NCBI RefSeq assembly: GCF_040702995.1
Contig: NZ_CP159992.1
Coordinates: 134,501-198,500 of the forward strand
Length of the DNA stretch: 64,000 bases
From: Paenibacillus sp. AN1007
GTDB taxonomy: Bacteria > Bacillota > Bacilli > Paenibacillales > Paenibacillaceae
Reading direction: 5' to 3'
The position numbers were made by a program, and so were the translations under genes. Below the pieces are notes generated by a model that had not been told where the DNA came from, made no database searches, and saw only the letters and a list, made by a program, of their open reading frames with translations. Shown here piece by piece: positions 28,058 to 36,400 of the stretch (positions are counted from its first letter, which is position 1; every line of letters starts with the position of its first letter).

Positions 28058-29221
28058 ATGAAGTACCAACAGCTTACAATCCCGTTAATGCTAATCTCCC
28101 TACCGGGTATTTTTCTATGGGTGCTGCTTCCGATTTATATCAAAGAGTTGGGTTATACTACCTTTCAATATTCAATAACCATATCGATTCTATCTTTTAC
28201 AAAAATTATATTGAAGCTTGTCCTCGGTAAAGTATCAGATCGATACAGCCGTCATCGAATATGTCTGTATGCGCTGGTAAGTTACACAGCGGCCTACTTT
28301 ATCTACGCAGCAGCCACCACACTATCTACTCTAATTGCTGCAATCATCGTTCATGGAATTGCTGGCATTCTGCTTACTATGGCATTAATCGGGCTTGTTT
28401 CGGACAGCAATCACAAGTTAGGTCAGCAGATGGGAGCTTTCGACAGTAAACAGCAAATCGGAAGCCTAGCGGGCGTAGGCATATGTTATCTCGTATTAAG
28501 CAGCTTTGGATTTATTCAAGGCTGGGGTGTGTTGTTTCTGATTTGCGGAGCTGCTTCGCTGCTGGGCTGTATCTACATATTTAAATCGCCGGAAGTCCCC
28601 AACACAAAAGAGATGGCAATTCAAAAAAAAGAGAAATCCAAACTATCTGTTAAGCAGCGAAAAATATGGGTTTTTAATTTAGGTCTTAGTACCGTATCTG
28701 CCATGTCTGGAATCATTTTTATTCCATATATGCAGCAGGTGTATGGAGCCGGCATTGAATTAATAACGGCTGCATTCCTTGTCCCTATGCTTATTTTTCC
28801 ATTTGTAAGTTCGAAATTGGGGAGGGTAGGGGATCAGAGAGGGTATCGAAAAACCATAATTCAGTACATCCCCGTATTGTGCATGGGTGCTCTAGGTTTG
28901 GCTTTCTCACCAAGTCTGCTTTTGTTTGCGATCATCTATACGATCATGGATCTGTTTTCCTCTATTCAGGCGTACGCATTGGATGGGGTATTCATTAAGG
29001 GGACACCGCAGTCTCATATTGGAGATGCGTATGGCAAGTTCACGATCAGTGCTAATCTGGGAGGGATGGCTGGTGCAGCGCTGGGAGGATATCTATTTGA
29101 TGCATTTGGTCCGAGCGTGCCCTACATCGTGTTTGCAGTGAGTATACTTTTATTTTTACCATTGGGATTGTACCTGATTCCTGCGAGTAAAGAGCAGAGT
29201 GTTCAGGAGCGTCTGGTCTAG
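28058..29221 (+). CDS. MFS transporter
   Basis: Major facilitator of 387 residues with about 12 membrane segments. The loop 2-3 motif appears as LGKVSDRYSRHRICLYAL, a variant of GxxxDRxGRR. The second half starts after a charged linker (KKEKSKLSVKQRKIW) and repeats LGRVGDQRGYRK. GGGGTGA precedes the ATG at 28058. It lies 2 kb upstream of the biosynthetic cluster, and export of the cluster product is possible but not shown. Confidence 0.85.
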   Translation: MKYQQLTIPLMLISLPGIFLWVLLPIYIKELGYTTFQYSITISILSFTKIILKLVLGKVSDRYSRHRICLYALVSYTAAYFIYAAATTLSTLIAAIIVHGIAGILLTMALIGLVSDSNHKLGQQMGAFDSKQQIGSLAGVGICYLVLSSFGFIQGWGVLFLICGAASLLGCIYIFKSPEVPNTKEMAIQKKEKSKLSVKQRKIWVFNLGLSTVSAMSGIIFIPYMQQVYGAGIELITAAFLVPMLIFPFVSSKLGRVGDQRGYRKTIIQYIPVLCMGALGLAFSPSLLLFAIIYTIMDLFSSIQAYALDGVFIKGTPQSHIGDAYGKFTISANLGGMAGAALGGYLFDAFGPSVPYIVFAVSILLFLPLGLYLIPASKEQSVQERLV

Positions 29222-29305
29222 TATTCTATGAAGACTAAATGCTACAATAAGGAAGATGCTGTATATACATACTTAATCGGACTAACATCTCTGGAGGGAA
29301 TACAC

Positions 29306-29758
29306 ATGAGTCAAACGACAACGATGACGGAACTGGAGCAGCTGCTCGCACTCGAAAATATTAGAAATACCAAGGCGCGTTATTGCCGATATATTGATAC
29401 GAAAGCATGGGATGAGCTTGGTGATGTATTTGCCCCGGATGCTGTCGCCGACTTCAGCACAGAAGGCAACCCGATTCCGGTTTTGACTGGACGTGACACC
29501 ATAGTACAAGTGTTCCGTGACCTTGTAGACCCAGCGGTAACTGTGCATCATGTACATAGTGCAGAGGTGAAGTTCATATCCGCGACCGAAGCGAAGGTTA
29601 TTTCCCCGATGGAGGACTGGGTGACGTTTCCTGAAGGTAATGAGAATAAGTCTTTTCACGGATTTGGACATTATCACGAGACATATGTCAAAATTGAGGG
29701 ACAATGGTGCATTCAGCATACCAGCTTGAAGCGTCTTCGCCTCGATTTGTTTGAATAA
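29306..29758 (+). CDS. SnoaL-like/NTF2-fold protein
   Basis: 150 residues of the nuclear-transport-factor-2-like fold. It shows the N-terminal helix LEQLLALENIRNTKARYCRYIDTKAWDELGDVFAPDAVADFS, a hallmark of SnoaL_4-type proteins. A curved sheet follows (VTVHHVHSAEVKFISATEAKVISPMEDWV; GHYHETYVKIEGQWCIQHTSLKRLRL). ATG 29306 follows CTGGAGGG at normal spacing. Members include dehydratases, isomerases and proteins of unknown role. A terminator separates it from the LoaP gene, so it is probably not in the same transcript as the PKS genes. Confidence 0.82.
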   Translation: MSQTTTMTELEQLLALENIRNTKARYCRYIDTKAWDELGDVFAPDAVADFSTEGNPIPVLTGRDTIVQVFRDLVDPAVTVHHVHSAEVKFISATEAKVISPMEDWVTFPEGNENKSFHGFGHYHETYVKIEGQWCIQHTSLKRLRLDLFE

Positions 29759-29778
29759 AAAAAATAGAAAAACGTTAT

Positions 29779-29815
29779 AAATCACCTGCAGAAATTTGGG
29801 ATGCAGGTGATTTTT
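29779..29815 (+). terminator. Rho-independent terminator upstream of the biosynthetic cluster
   Basis: Perfect 12-bp stem AAATCACCTGCA / TGCAGGTGATTT with an 11-base loop and T run. It marks the left boundary of the cluster's transcription unit. Confidence 0.88.
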
Positions 29816-29915
29816 CTTATCTATTTGGGATGCAGATAGCTGCCTGAGGACCTGACAGAACAAGATATATTTATGTAAATTAAAAGATTAAATTACAAAA
29901 AATGCAATAATAGCA

Positions 29916-29945
29916 TTGACGATCCAATAATTCATGAGTTAAGAT
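29916..29945 (+). promoter_or_regulatory. Putative promoter of loaP
   Basis: TTGACG, 18-base spacer, TAAGAT, in a markedly AT-rich 130-base stretch upstream of the LoaP gene. It is the best sigma-A-like match there. Confidence 0.4.
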
Positions 29946-30053
29946 AGCAATAATTAAATAATTACAAAAAATTACATGGATTGAAGCGTAGAGTTTTGTT
30001 TCTCGATTATGTATTCTTCTGTTCGACTACTCTGCAAATCAAAGGATGACGCG

Positions 30054-30575
30054 ATGAACTGGTACGCATTATTCGTGCATACAGGAAGCGAAGAAGTCAT
30101 TAGGAGATACCTACATATGTATCTGGGAACTTCCATCCGTGTTTTAATCCCCAAGAGAAAAGTCCCGGAGAAGAAATCAGGTATTTTTAAATCCTCTACC
30201 AAAAAAGTCTTCCCTGGTTATGTACTTATCCAAGTCAATATGACCGCCGAAACTTACCACTTGATCTGCTCCATACCTCATATCATCAAGATGTTGGGAA
30301 CCAATGCAAGCTGCACTCCGATCCCGGATCATGAAATGACCACGCTGCTAAATCTTATTAATCCGGAAGACATTATCGATTATTCAACCGTTTATATGGA
30401 AAATACCAAAGTTGTTGTGCTCGACGGTCCCCTGAGGGGCCATGAGGGTATTATTAAGAAAATTGATCGACATACGCGCAGAGCCAAGATTTGGCTTCAG
30501 CTAACAGGTGATGAAGAACCTCGGATTATCGATTTAGGTGTAGATATTTTATATGCAAGTCACATGGAAAAGTAA
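30054..30575 (+). CDS. loaP: LoaP-type NusG paralogue, transcription antiterminator
   Basis: Specialised NusG-family protein of 173 residues. The NGN domain starts NWYALFVHTGSEEVIRRYL and contains VFPGYVLIQVNMTAETYHLI. The C-terminal KOW domain is VVVLDGPLRGHEGIIKKID. Housekeeping NusG genes sit by secE/rplK; this one sits directly before a polyketide operon. That is the context known for LoaP in Bacillus velezensis, where it binds a leader hairpin and lets RNA polymerase read through terminators in the difficidin and macrolactin operons. ATG 30054 follows AAAGGATGA; a longer frame starts at 30009 without an SD. Codon use is more AT-rich than in the PKS genes. Confidence 0.9.
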   Translation: MNWYALFVHTGSEEVIRRYLHMYLGTSIRVLIPKRKVPEKKSGIFKSSTKKVFPGYVLIQVNMTAETYHLICSIPHIIKMLGTNASCTPIPDHEMTTLLNLINPEDIIDYSTVYMENTKVVVLDGPLRGHEGIIKKIDRHTRRAKIWLQLTGDEEPRIIDLGVDILYASHMEK

Positions 30576-30601
30576 TTCTGTAATCTGTAAAAGTACAAAA
30601 C

Positions 30602-30637
30602 TGGAGGATCAAAATGAAGCTTAGGCACATTTTGTAA
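30602..30637 (+). CDS. Possible 7-codon leader peptide
   Basis: A strong SD (GGAGG, 30603-30607) sits 6 bases before ATG 30614, which opens MKLRHIL and stops at TAA 30635-30637. The SD is as good as those of the large genes, yet nothing longer follows. It is the first translatable unit in the leader between loaP and the PKS genes. Ribosome movement here could influence folding of the hairpin at 30668. Function is inferred. Confidence 0.4.
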   Translation, partial: WRIKMKLRHIL

Positions 30638-30667
30638 CCAAAGGGGCCATACATCTTTTATTATGAA

Positions 30668-30687
30668 ATACACATCGTGGTGTGTAT
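30668..30687 (+). promoter_or_regulatory. Leader hairpin, candidate LoaP-responsive RNA element
   Basis: ATACACAT / GTGTGTAT forms a 7-8 bp stem with a very short loop in the non-coding leader downstream of loaP. Known LoaP recognises a small RNA hairpin in the operon leader. This is the most compact stem in the right place, but the match to the known element could not be tested. Confidence 0.4.
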
Positions 30688-30754
30688 CAACTGGGCGAAG
30701 CTGTGTACAGGGTAACGATGCTGACTTTAGATCTTAATACCACTATGCCGATGG

Positions 30755-30791
30755 CAGTGAAGCGCAAAGGAGCGGCTGAACTGTTTTTTTT
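30755..30791 (+). terminator. Weak intrinsic terminator/attenuator candidate in PKS leader
   Basis: CAGT..AGC pairs with GCT..ACTG across a 2x2 internal loop, followed immediately by eight T (30784-30791). It sits 45 bases before the first biosynthetic gene, where an antitermination target would be expected. The stem is imperfect. Confidence 0.4.
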
Positions 30792-30835
30792 GTTGTCTCC
30801 AAAGAATCTGGTATCCGCAGATCAGGGAAAGGAAG

Positions 30836-31843
30836 ATGCGAAACATGAGACAAATGATCGTCAAAGGTATGGGTATGTATGTGCCGGATACGGTGCTGAC
30901 GAATCAAGCGCTTGAGGCTATGGGGATTAACGCTAACGCGGACTGGATTTACCAGAATCTCGGCATACGTGAACGGAGAATTGCAGCGCAGCATGAGCAT
31001 ACCAGTGATCTGGCGGCAGAGGCTGGAAAACGGGCTGTTCAGCAAGCCGGACTGGATCAGGAGGATATCGATCTGATTATTATGGCAACGTTCACACCAG
31101 ACCGACTGGTTCCTCATTCAGCTGCACTTGTAAAACAGAAGATAGGTGCCAATCAGGCCAGCTGTCTGGATATTCGGGCCGGTTGCGCCGGTTTTAGTTA
31201 TGGCATCATGAATGCGTATTATACGCTTCAGGCAGAGGAGGATATAAGTAATGTACTGGTCATTGGAGCAGATACTTACTCAAAGGTGACCGATTGGCAG
31301 GATCGTGCAGCATGCTCCAGTGTGGGCGACGGTGCAGGAGCTTTTGTTTTACAAGTATTGAATGAGGAGGATAACGCCAGTCACGGCGTTTTTATGGATG
31401 GTATTATGCATCATGAAGTAATGGAGGATATCGAACACGGAACGCTGCCGGTGCATTATGGCCGCATCCAAGAAGGGGCTGTTTCTGTTTATACATCCAA
31501 CGGGAGATATCTGTACGAGCAGCTGGCCAGAGGTATTCCAAGACTCGTTAATCGGCTGCTGCGCAGAATAAAATGGGATATCCGGGACGTTGATCTGTTT
31601 GTCTTTCCGCAAACGAACAGCAATCTGATTCGTGAACTCGCAGTTTCTCTTGGTATTTCTCAGGATAAAGCCTATATGGCGATGGAGAAGTTTGGATATA
31701 CCTCGAATGCCTGCCTGCCGATTGCAGTTAGCGAAGCCGTGCGAGAGGGCGTGTTGAGACCAGGTGCACGTGTAGTCATGGTTGGTGCAGGAGCAGGCAC
31801 CTATTATTGTGCCACAGCCATCCGATGGGGCGAGATCTTGTAA
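30836..31843 (+). CDS. KAS III/FabH-like ketosynthase or acyltransferase with altered active site
   Basis: Thiolase-fold protein of 335 residues. FabH landmarks are present: NADWIYQNLGIRERR, catalytic Cys117 in DIRAGCAGFSYG, VGDGAGAFVL, and the Asn site YTSNACLPIA (Asn291). At the place of the FabH catalytic His (PHQAN) the sequence reads FPQTN, so Pro258 occupies the His position when Q-x-N is aligned. Without His the enzyme should be poor at decarboxylative condensation. KAS III-like proteins with changed triads are known as acyltransferases in natural-product pathways. It is the first structural gene of the cluster and may load the starter acyl group. An alternative ATG at 30845 has the better SD spacing. 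Confidence 0.88.
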   Translation: MRNMRQMIVKGMGMYVPDTVLTNQALEAMGINANADWIYQNLGIRERRIAAQHEHTSDLAAEAGKRAVQQAGLDQEDIDLIIMATFTPDRLVPHSAALVKQKIGANQASCLDIRAGCAGFSYGIMNAYYTLQAEEDISNVLVIGADTYSKVTDWQDRAACSSVGDGAGAFVLQVLNEEDNASHGVFMDGIMHHEVMEDIEHGTLPVHYGRIQEGAVSVYTSNGRYLYEQLARGIPRLVNRLLRRIKWDIRDVDLFVFPQTNSNLIRELAVSLGISQDKAYMAMEKFGYTSNACLPIAVSEAVREGVLRPGARVVMVGAGAGTYYCATAIRWGEIL

Positions 31844-31859
31844 ACCGAGAGGAGATTAT

Positions 31860-32576
31860 ATGTCCAAGATTCGACTATATTGTGTTCCATATGCAGGGGG
31901 TTCGGCATCCATCTATCACAAATGGAGAAAAGGACTGTCCGAAAGTATTATACTGACTCCTGTTGAATTGGCAGGAAGAGGATTGAAATTTTCTAAACCT
32001 TTGTATGAAAGCATTCACCAAAGTGTGGATGACGTTTTTCAGTATATAGCTCAGGATCTGCCGGAGGGTGAGCCTTATGCTTTGTTTGGCCACAGCCTGG
32101 GGAGTCTGATTATTTATGAATTGTACAACAAAATGCATAAGCAGGAGTTTCAGAAACCTGTGCATATGTTTTTCTCTGGTCGGGAGACACCGGATTACAA
32201 AAAAGAACACGTCTACTATCACCTGCCTGAGGGTCAGTTCATTGATCGAATGAAGGAAATGGGCGGGACGCCGGATGAGTTTTTTGAAAATCGGCAGCTC
32301 ATGGATATGTTCATTCCTGTCCTGCGGAAAGACCTGGAAATCAATGAGACTTACGTCTATGAAGAGAAACCATTCAAACTGCAGTGTGATGTTACCGTAC
32401 TGAACGGAGCGGATGATGAAGAATACATTTTGGACAGTGCCGAGCATTGGAGGGATTTTACGCAGCAGGGCAGTGCTTCCCGAATCTACAAGGGAGGTCA
32501 CTTTTATCTGTTTGAAGGGAGCATGCACCGGGTCGTCAGCATGGTTAATCAGACATTAACGAGTTATACCGAGTAA
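31860..32576 (+). CDS. Type II thioesterase
   Basis: Alpha/beta-hydrolase of 238 residues of the RifR/GrsT kind. It begins IRLYCVPYAGGSASIYHKW, with nucleophile Ser79 in FGHSLGS, an acidic residue in VLNGADDEE, and the His in KGGHFYLFEG. Such enzymes remove wrongly loaded or stalled acyl groups from PKS/NRPS carrier proteins. ATG 31860 follows GAGAGGAG; the frame extends upstream into the KAS III gene but without an SD. It lies 16 bases after the KAS III stop. Confidence 0.92.
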   Translation: MSKIRLYCVPYAGGSASIYHKWRKGLSESIILTPVELAGRGLKFSKPLYESIHQSVDDVFQYIAQDLPEGEPYALFGHSLGSLIIYELYNKMHKQEFQKPVHMFFSGRETPDYKKEHVYYHLPEGQFIDRMKEMGGTPDEFFENRQLMDMFIPVLRKDLEINETYVYEEKPFKLQCDVTVLNGADDEEYILDSAEHWRDFTQQGSASRIYKGGHFYLFEGSMHRVVSMVNQTLTSYTE

Positions 32577-32602
32577 ATCCAAAATCTACACGGAGGTGTC
32601 CT

Positions 32603-33472
32603 ATGAATCAACGACAGATCACATCGCCACAGCAGCTGGAAGAGAGCATTTTGGGTGTTTTTCAACAAGTACTGGGAACGGAAGCAGGTATTACAACGAC
32701 TAAAAATTTCTTCGATCTGGGTAGTGATTCCATGCTTCTTGCCCAAGTATACAATCAACTTGAAAAGTTATTTCCCTCTCAAATTACGTTAACCAATATG
32801 TTTGCCTACCCCAGCATTGCCAGATTGGCTCAATTCATCGCTGAACAGGAAGGCATGATCCTGGAGGCATATCCTGTTCCGACAGAATATATGAAACATT
32901 CCGGACAAGCCGTACAGGATAATCGATATGAATTCGTAATCGAGAAGGAGCGGTTGGGTGAGATCAAAACATTCTCTGGGCAGGCAGGCATCACCCCGAT
33001 GGAATGGTTATGGTCCTTGTTTGCATATCTGCTGACCGAGATTGGCAGCCGTTCGCAGCTCCATGTGTTTACATTAATCTACCGGATGAATCACATTAGT
33101 TCCATATCCCTCGATGTACAAAACGTCGGAAACTTTAACGAGCTGTTTGCTGCAGCAAAACAAGCGCTGCGTTCGGTGGACGAGCAGCCGGGGTATCATA
33201 TTCAGGATTTAATTCGATCAGACATGAAGTCCAGGCTTGATGCGATCAGGCCTTTATTTTGTGATGCGGATTACTTCAGCGGAGGGAGAATTGCGCTGGA
33301 AGAACAGTTTGATATCATCTGTGAAATGCAGCAGGAGAAAAGAAAAATACTGGTAACAATGTATTGTCAACCTATATTGAATGCTTCATTATGGCATACG
33401 TTTTTCCGAACCTATGACCGGATGTTAGACAAAGTCATTGAAAATCTCCGTTCAGCGGAAGCGAGGGGATGA
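32603..33472 (+). CDS. Acyl carrier protein fused to a partial condensation domain
   Basis: 289 residues. Residues 10-85 form a carrier domain with phosphopantetheine Ser43 in FFDLGSDSMLL and the usual TLTNMFAYPSIARLAQFI end. Residues about 110-285 look like only the C-terminal half of an NRPS condensation domain (GITPMEWLWSLFAYLLTEIG; SLDVQNVGNFNELFAAAKQAL; LNASLWHTFFRTYDRMLDKVI). The N-terminal half with HHxxxDG is absent, so it cannot catalyse peptide bonds in the normal way. It may be the starter carrier, with the half domain as a docking or chaperone-like part. The next gene follows after 4 bases. Confidence 0.85.
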   Translation: MNQRQITSPQQLEESILGVFQQVLGTEAGITTTKNFFDLGSDSMLLAQVYNQLEKLFPSQITLTNMFAYPSIARLAQFIAEQEGMILEAYPVPTEYMKHSGQAVQDNRYEFVIEKERLGEIKTFSGQAGITPMEWLWSLFAYLLTEIGSRSQLHVFTLIYRMNHISSISLDVQNVGNFNELFAAAKQALRSVDEQPGYHIQDLIRSDMKSRLDAIRPLFCDADYFSGGRIALEEQFDIICEMQQEKRKILVTMYCQPILNASLWHTFFRTYDRMLDKVIENLRSAEARG

Positions 33473-33476
33473 TCCA

Positions 33477-36400
33477 GTGAAAAACAAACTGATGGATTTC
33501 AGTGAGCTGCACGTTCAGGACACAAGTCAGATGGAAACAGGTGGTCAGCAGACTGCTGCTCCCGTTACATCGCGCGTCCGCTCACAAGATATCGCTATTG
33601 TTGGCCTGGGTGTGCGAATGCCGCTTGCAGACAATCCGGAGAAGTTCTGGGATAACCTGCTGCATGGTCTGGACTGTACCCGGGACCTGCCGGAACATCG
33701 TCGCCGGGATGCCGATGATTTCGTGTACCGCAAGATGAGCACGGCAGAAGAGGTTAAGTATCTGGATGGATCATATCTGGATCATATAGATACGTTTGAT
33801 TATCCTTTTTTTCGTTTTTCTCCAAAAGAAGCAAGTTTGATGAATCCGGCACAGCGTATTTTTATGGAAACAGCATGGGCAGCTTTGGAGGACGGCGGAT
33901 ATACCCAAGAAAAACTGGCTGGCAGCAATACAGGGGTATATGTTGGACTGGTCTCCGATCTGGAGGGATACCGGTATAAAGAGATGATACATGAAGTGGA
34001 CCCGGAATCTCTTCCCATTTCGGTGACCGGCAATCTGTCCTGCATTTTGCCAAGCCGATTATCGTATATGCTTGATTTGAGAGGACCAAGTATGGTGGTG
34101 GATACGGCTTGTTCCTCGTCTCTTGTTGCTGTCCATCATGCCTGTAATGCGATACGGCTGGGCGAATGTGATATGGCTCTTGCTGGAGGTGTGAAGCTCA
34201 ATGTCCTTCCGCTGGATAAAGAATATTACCGCATGGGCATCGAGTCTTCGAATGGCATGACCAGACCCTTTGATGACAGTTCGGATGGCTCGGGCATAGG
34301 CGAAGGGGCGGCAGTAGTCATGTTGAAATCGCTGCAGGATGCTTTGAGGGACAAGGATCAGGTATATGCTGTTATCAAAGGCAGTGCGATCAATCAGGAT
34401 GGCAACTCTATGGGGATTACGGCACCTAATGCCAGGGCACAGAGTGAGGTTATCGTAAAAGCATGGAAAGCAGCAGGGGTAGATCCGGAGAGTATTCATT
34501 ATATTGAAACACATGGTACCGGAACCATATTGGGAGATCCGATTGAAATCGACGGGATTAAAGGTGCCTTCGCACAGTACACCGACAAGAGGCAGTTTTG
34601 TGCCATTGGTTCTGTGAAATCGAATATTGGGCATCTCTACGAAAGTGCAGGCATAACCGGGCTGGTAAAGGCAGTCATGTCTCTGAAAAAAGGAATATTA
34701 CCTGCGATACAGCATTTTGATCGTCCGAATCGAAATATCGATTTCAGCGGTACACCTGTGTATGTGAATACACGCAGCCGGTCGTGGCCTTCTGGCGGAG
34801 AGCCGGTTCGTATGGGCATTAGTGCATTCGGATTCAGCGGAACGAACTGTCATGTCATTGTGGAACAGGCCGAAGAGTCCTGGAATGATGAGGTTCAGAT
34901 TCAGGACACGGACACGGAGAAGGGGACGGGGACGGCAAAACGTGAATATCTCTTTCCTCTTTCAGCCAAAACATCTTCATCCTTGCAAAAGTATATTTCC
35001 AAATATATAAATTTTCTGAGCAGCACCCCGCATACGCTGGCCAATATTTGTTATACAGCTGGCACGTCCAGGAATCATTACGAACATCGCATCGTTCTCA
35101 CTGCTTCGAGCAAAGAAGATCTCCTTGCCCAGTTAATGGAGCTGGAAGCAGATGATCTGGGCTCGCTTCGGGATAAAGCTGTTTCAATGCCCGATCACCC
35201 CGACTTGGGGGCACACTGCAGAACGTATCTGGACGGTGGCGAAGTGAACTGGACAAGTCTTTATGTTGGTGAAGAGGTACGGCGGGTCAGCATTCCAACG
35301 TATGCCTTTGACGCTCACCGATGCTGGATTGACCTTGGTTCTCGTCAAACTCATGTCGATTCCAATTCTGACATAGGCACTGCCGGAATAGAAGACGTGC
35401 ATCACTACGAGATGGGCTGGATTCATGATCCGGAACGCAATACGGATCGGAAGAAACCGGAGGGACCTGTGATCATCTTTGTAGATGAACAGGAACTTAA
35501 CCATCCCTTGAAAGAAGCACTGCACAAACAGGGACAGTCCATAATTACGGTGGTTCATGCTTCTTCCTTTGCGTGTGTAACGCCCGAGCAGTACAGGGTC
35601 TCACCTGAACGAGAAAGTATGGAAGAGTTATGGTCTCATCTGGGTACATTGAACGTGCAGCGAATAATCTATATCCAAAAAAATCAGCCTGTTGAACCAT
35701 TCTTCCACCTGCTGCAGCAGCTGCTGCGTGTGTGCTCATCTGCTGCATATGATCTGGTGCTGCTGAGCGATCCCATCTATGCCATCACAGGCATGGAGGA
35801 TACGCTGAATCCCGGGCATGCGCTGATGTTTGGTCTGGGGCAGGCTGCGCGGAAAGAAGATGCACGTCTGCAGTGCCGTTCTGTTCAGGTGGACAAACAG
35901 ACCTCGCTTGAGCAGGTTCTGGCCGAACTGGAGCACGACGGTGAGGATTATGGTACAGCCTACCGCAGTGGAAAAAGATACGTGCAGCAGTTCGGTATAC
36001 TTGATCCGGCTCAGTATCCAGAACGCCCTCAACCGATTCGCAGCGATAGTCTCTATCTGATTACCGGCGGACTGGGAGGCATCGGACTTGAAGTCGGCAA
36101 CCGGCTCGCCGAGAGATATCCGGGTATTACACTCGCTCTCGTAAACCGAACTTCGCTTCCGGCACGTAAGGAATGGGATCGGATTATTGCTGTAGATTCG
36201 AATCATTCCATCATTCAGAAAATAAAGTCAGTGCAGCAGATGGAAGCACTCGGAGCCCAGGTCCTCGTGTACCAGGCCGATGCTGCGGATGAAGTATCGA
36301 TGGAAGGCGTGCTTCGTGAACTTCGTCAGCAGCACGGCCGGATTGCTGGAGTTATCCATGGTGCAGGCGTTGCCATTGGAGGGGATCATCCGCTAATGGA

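Noticed and set aside
30682..30915. 77-codon frame in the PKS leader
   Set aside because: Runs through the T8 tract and into the KAS III gene in another frame; no SD.
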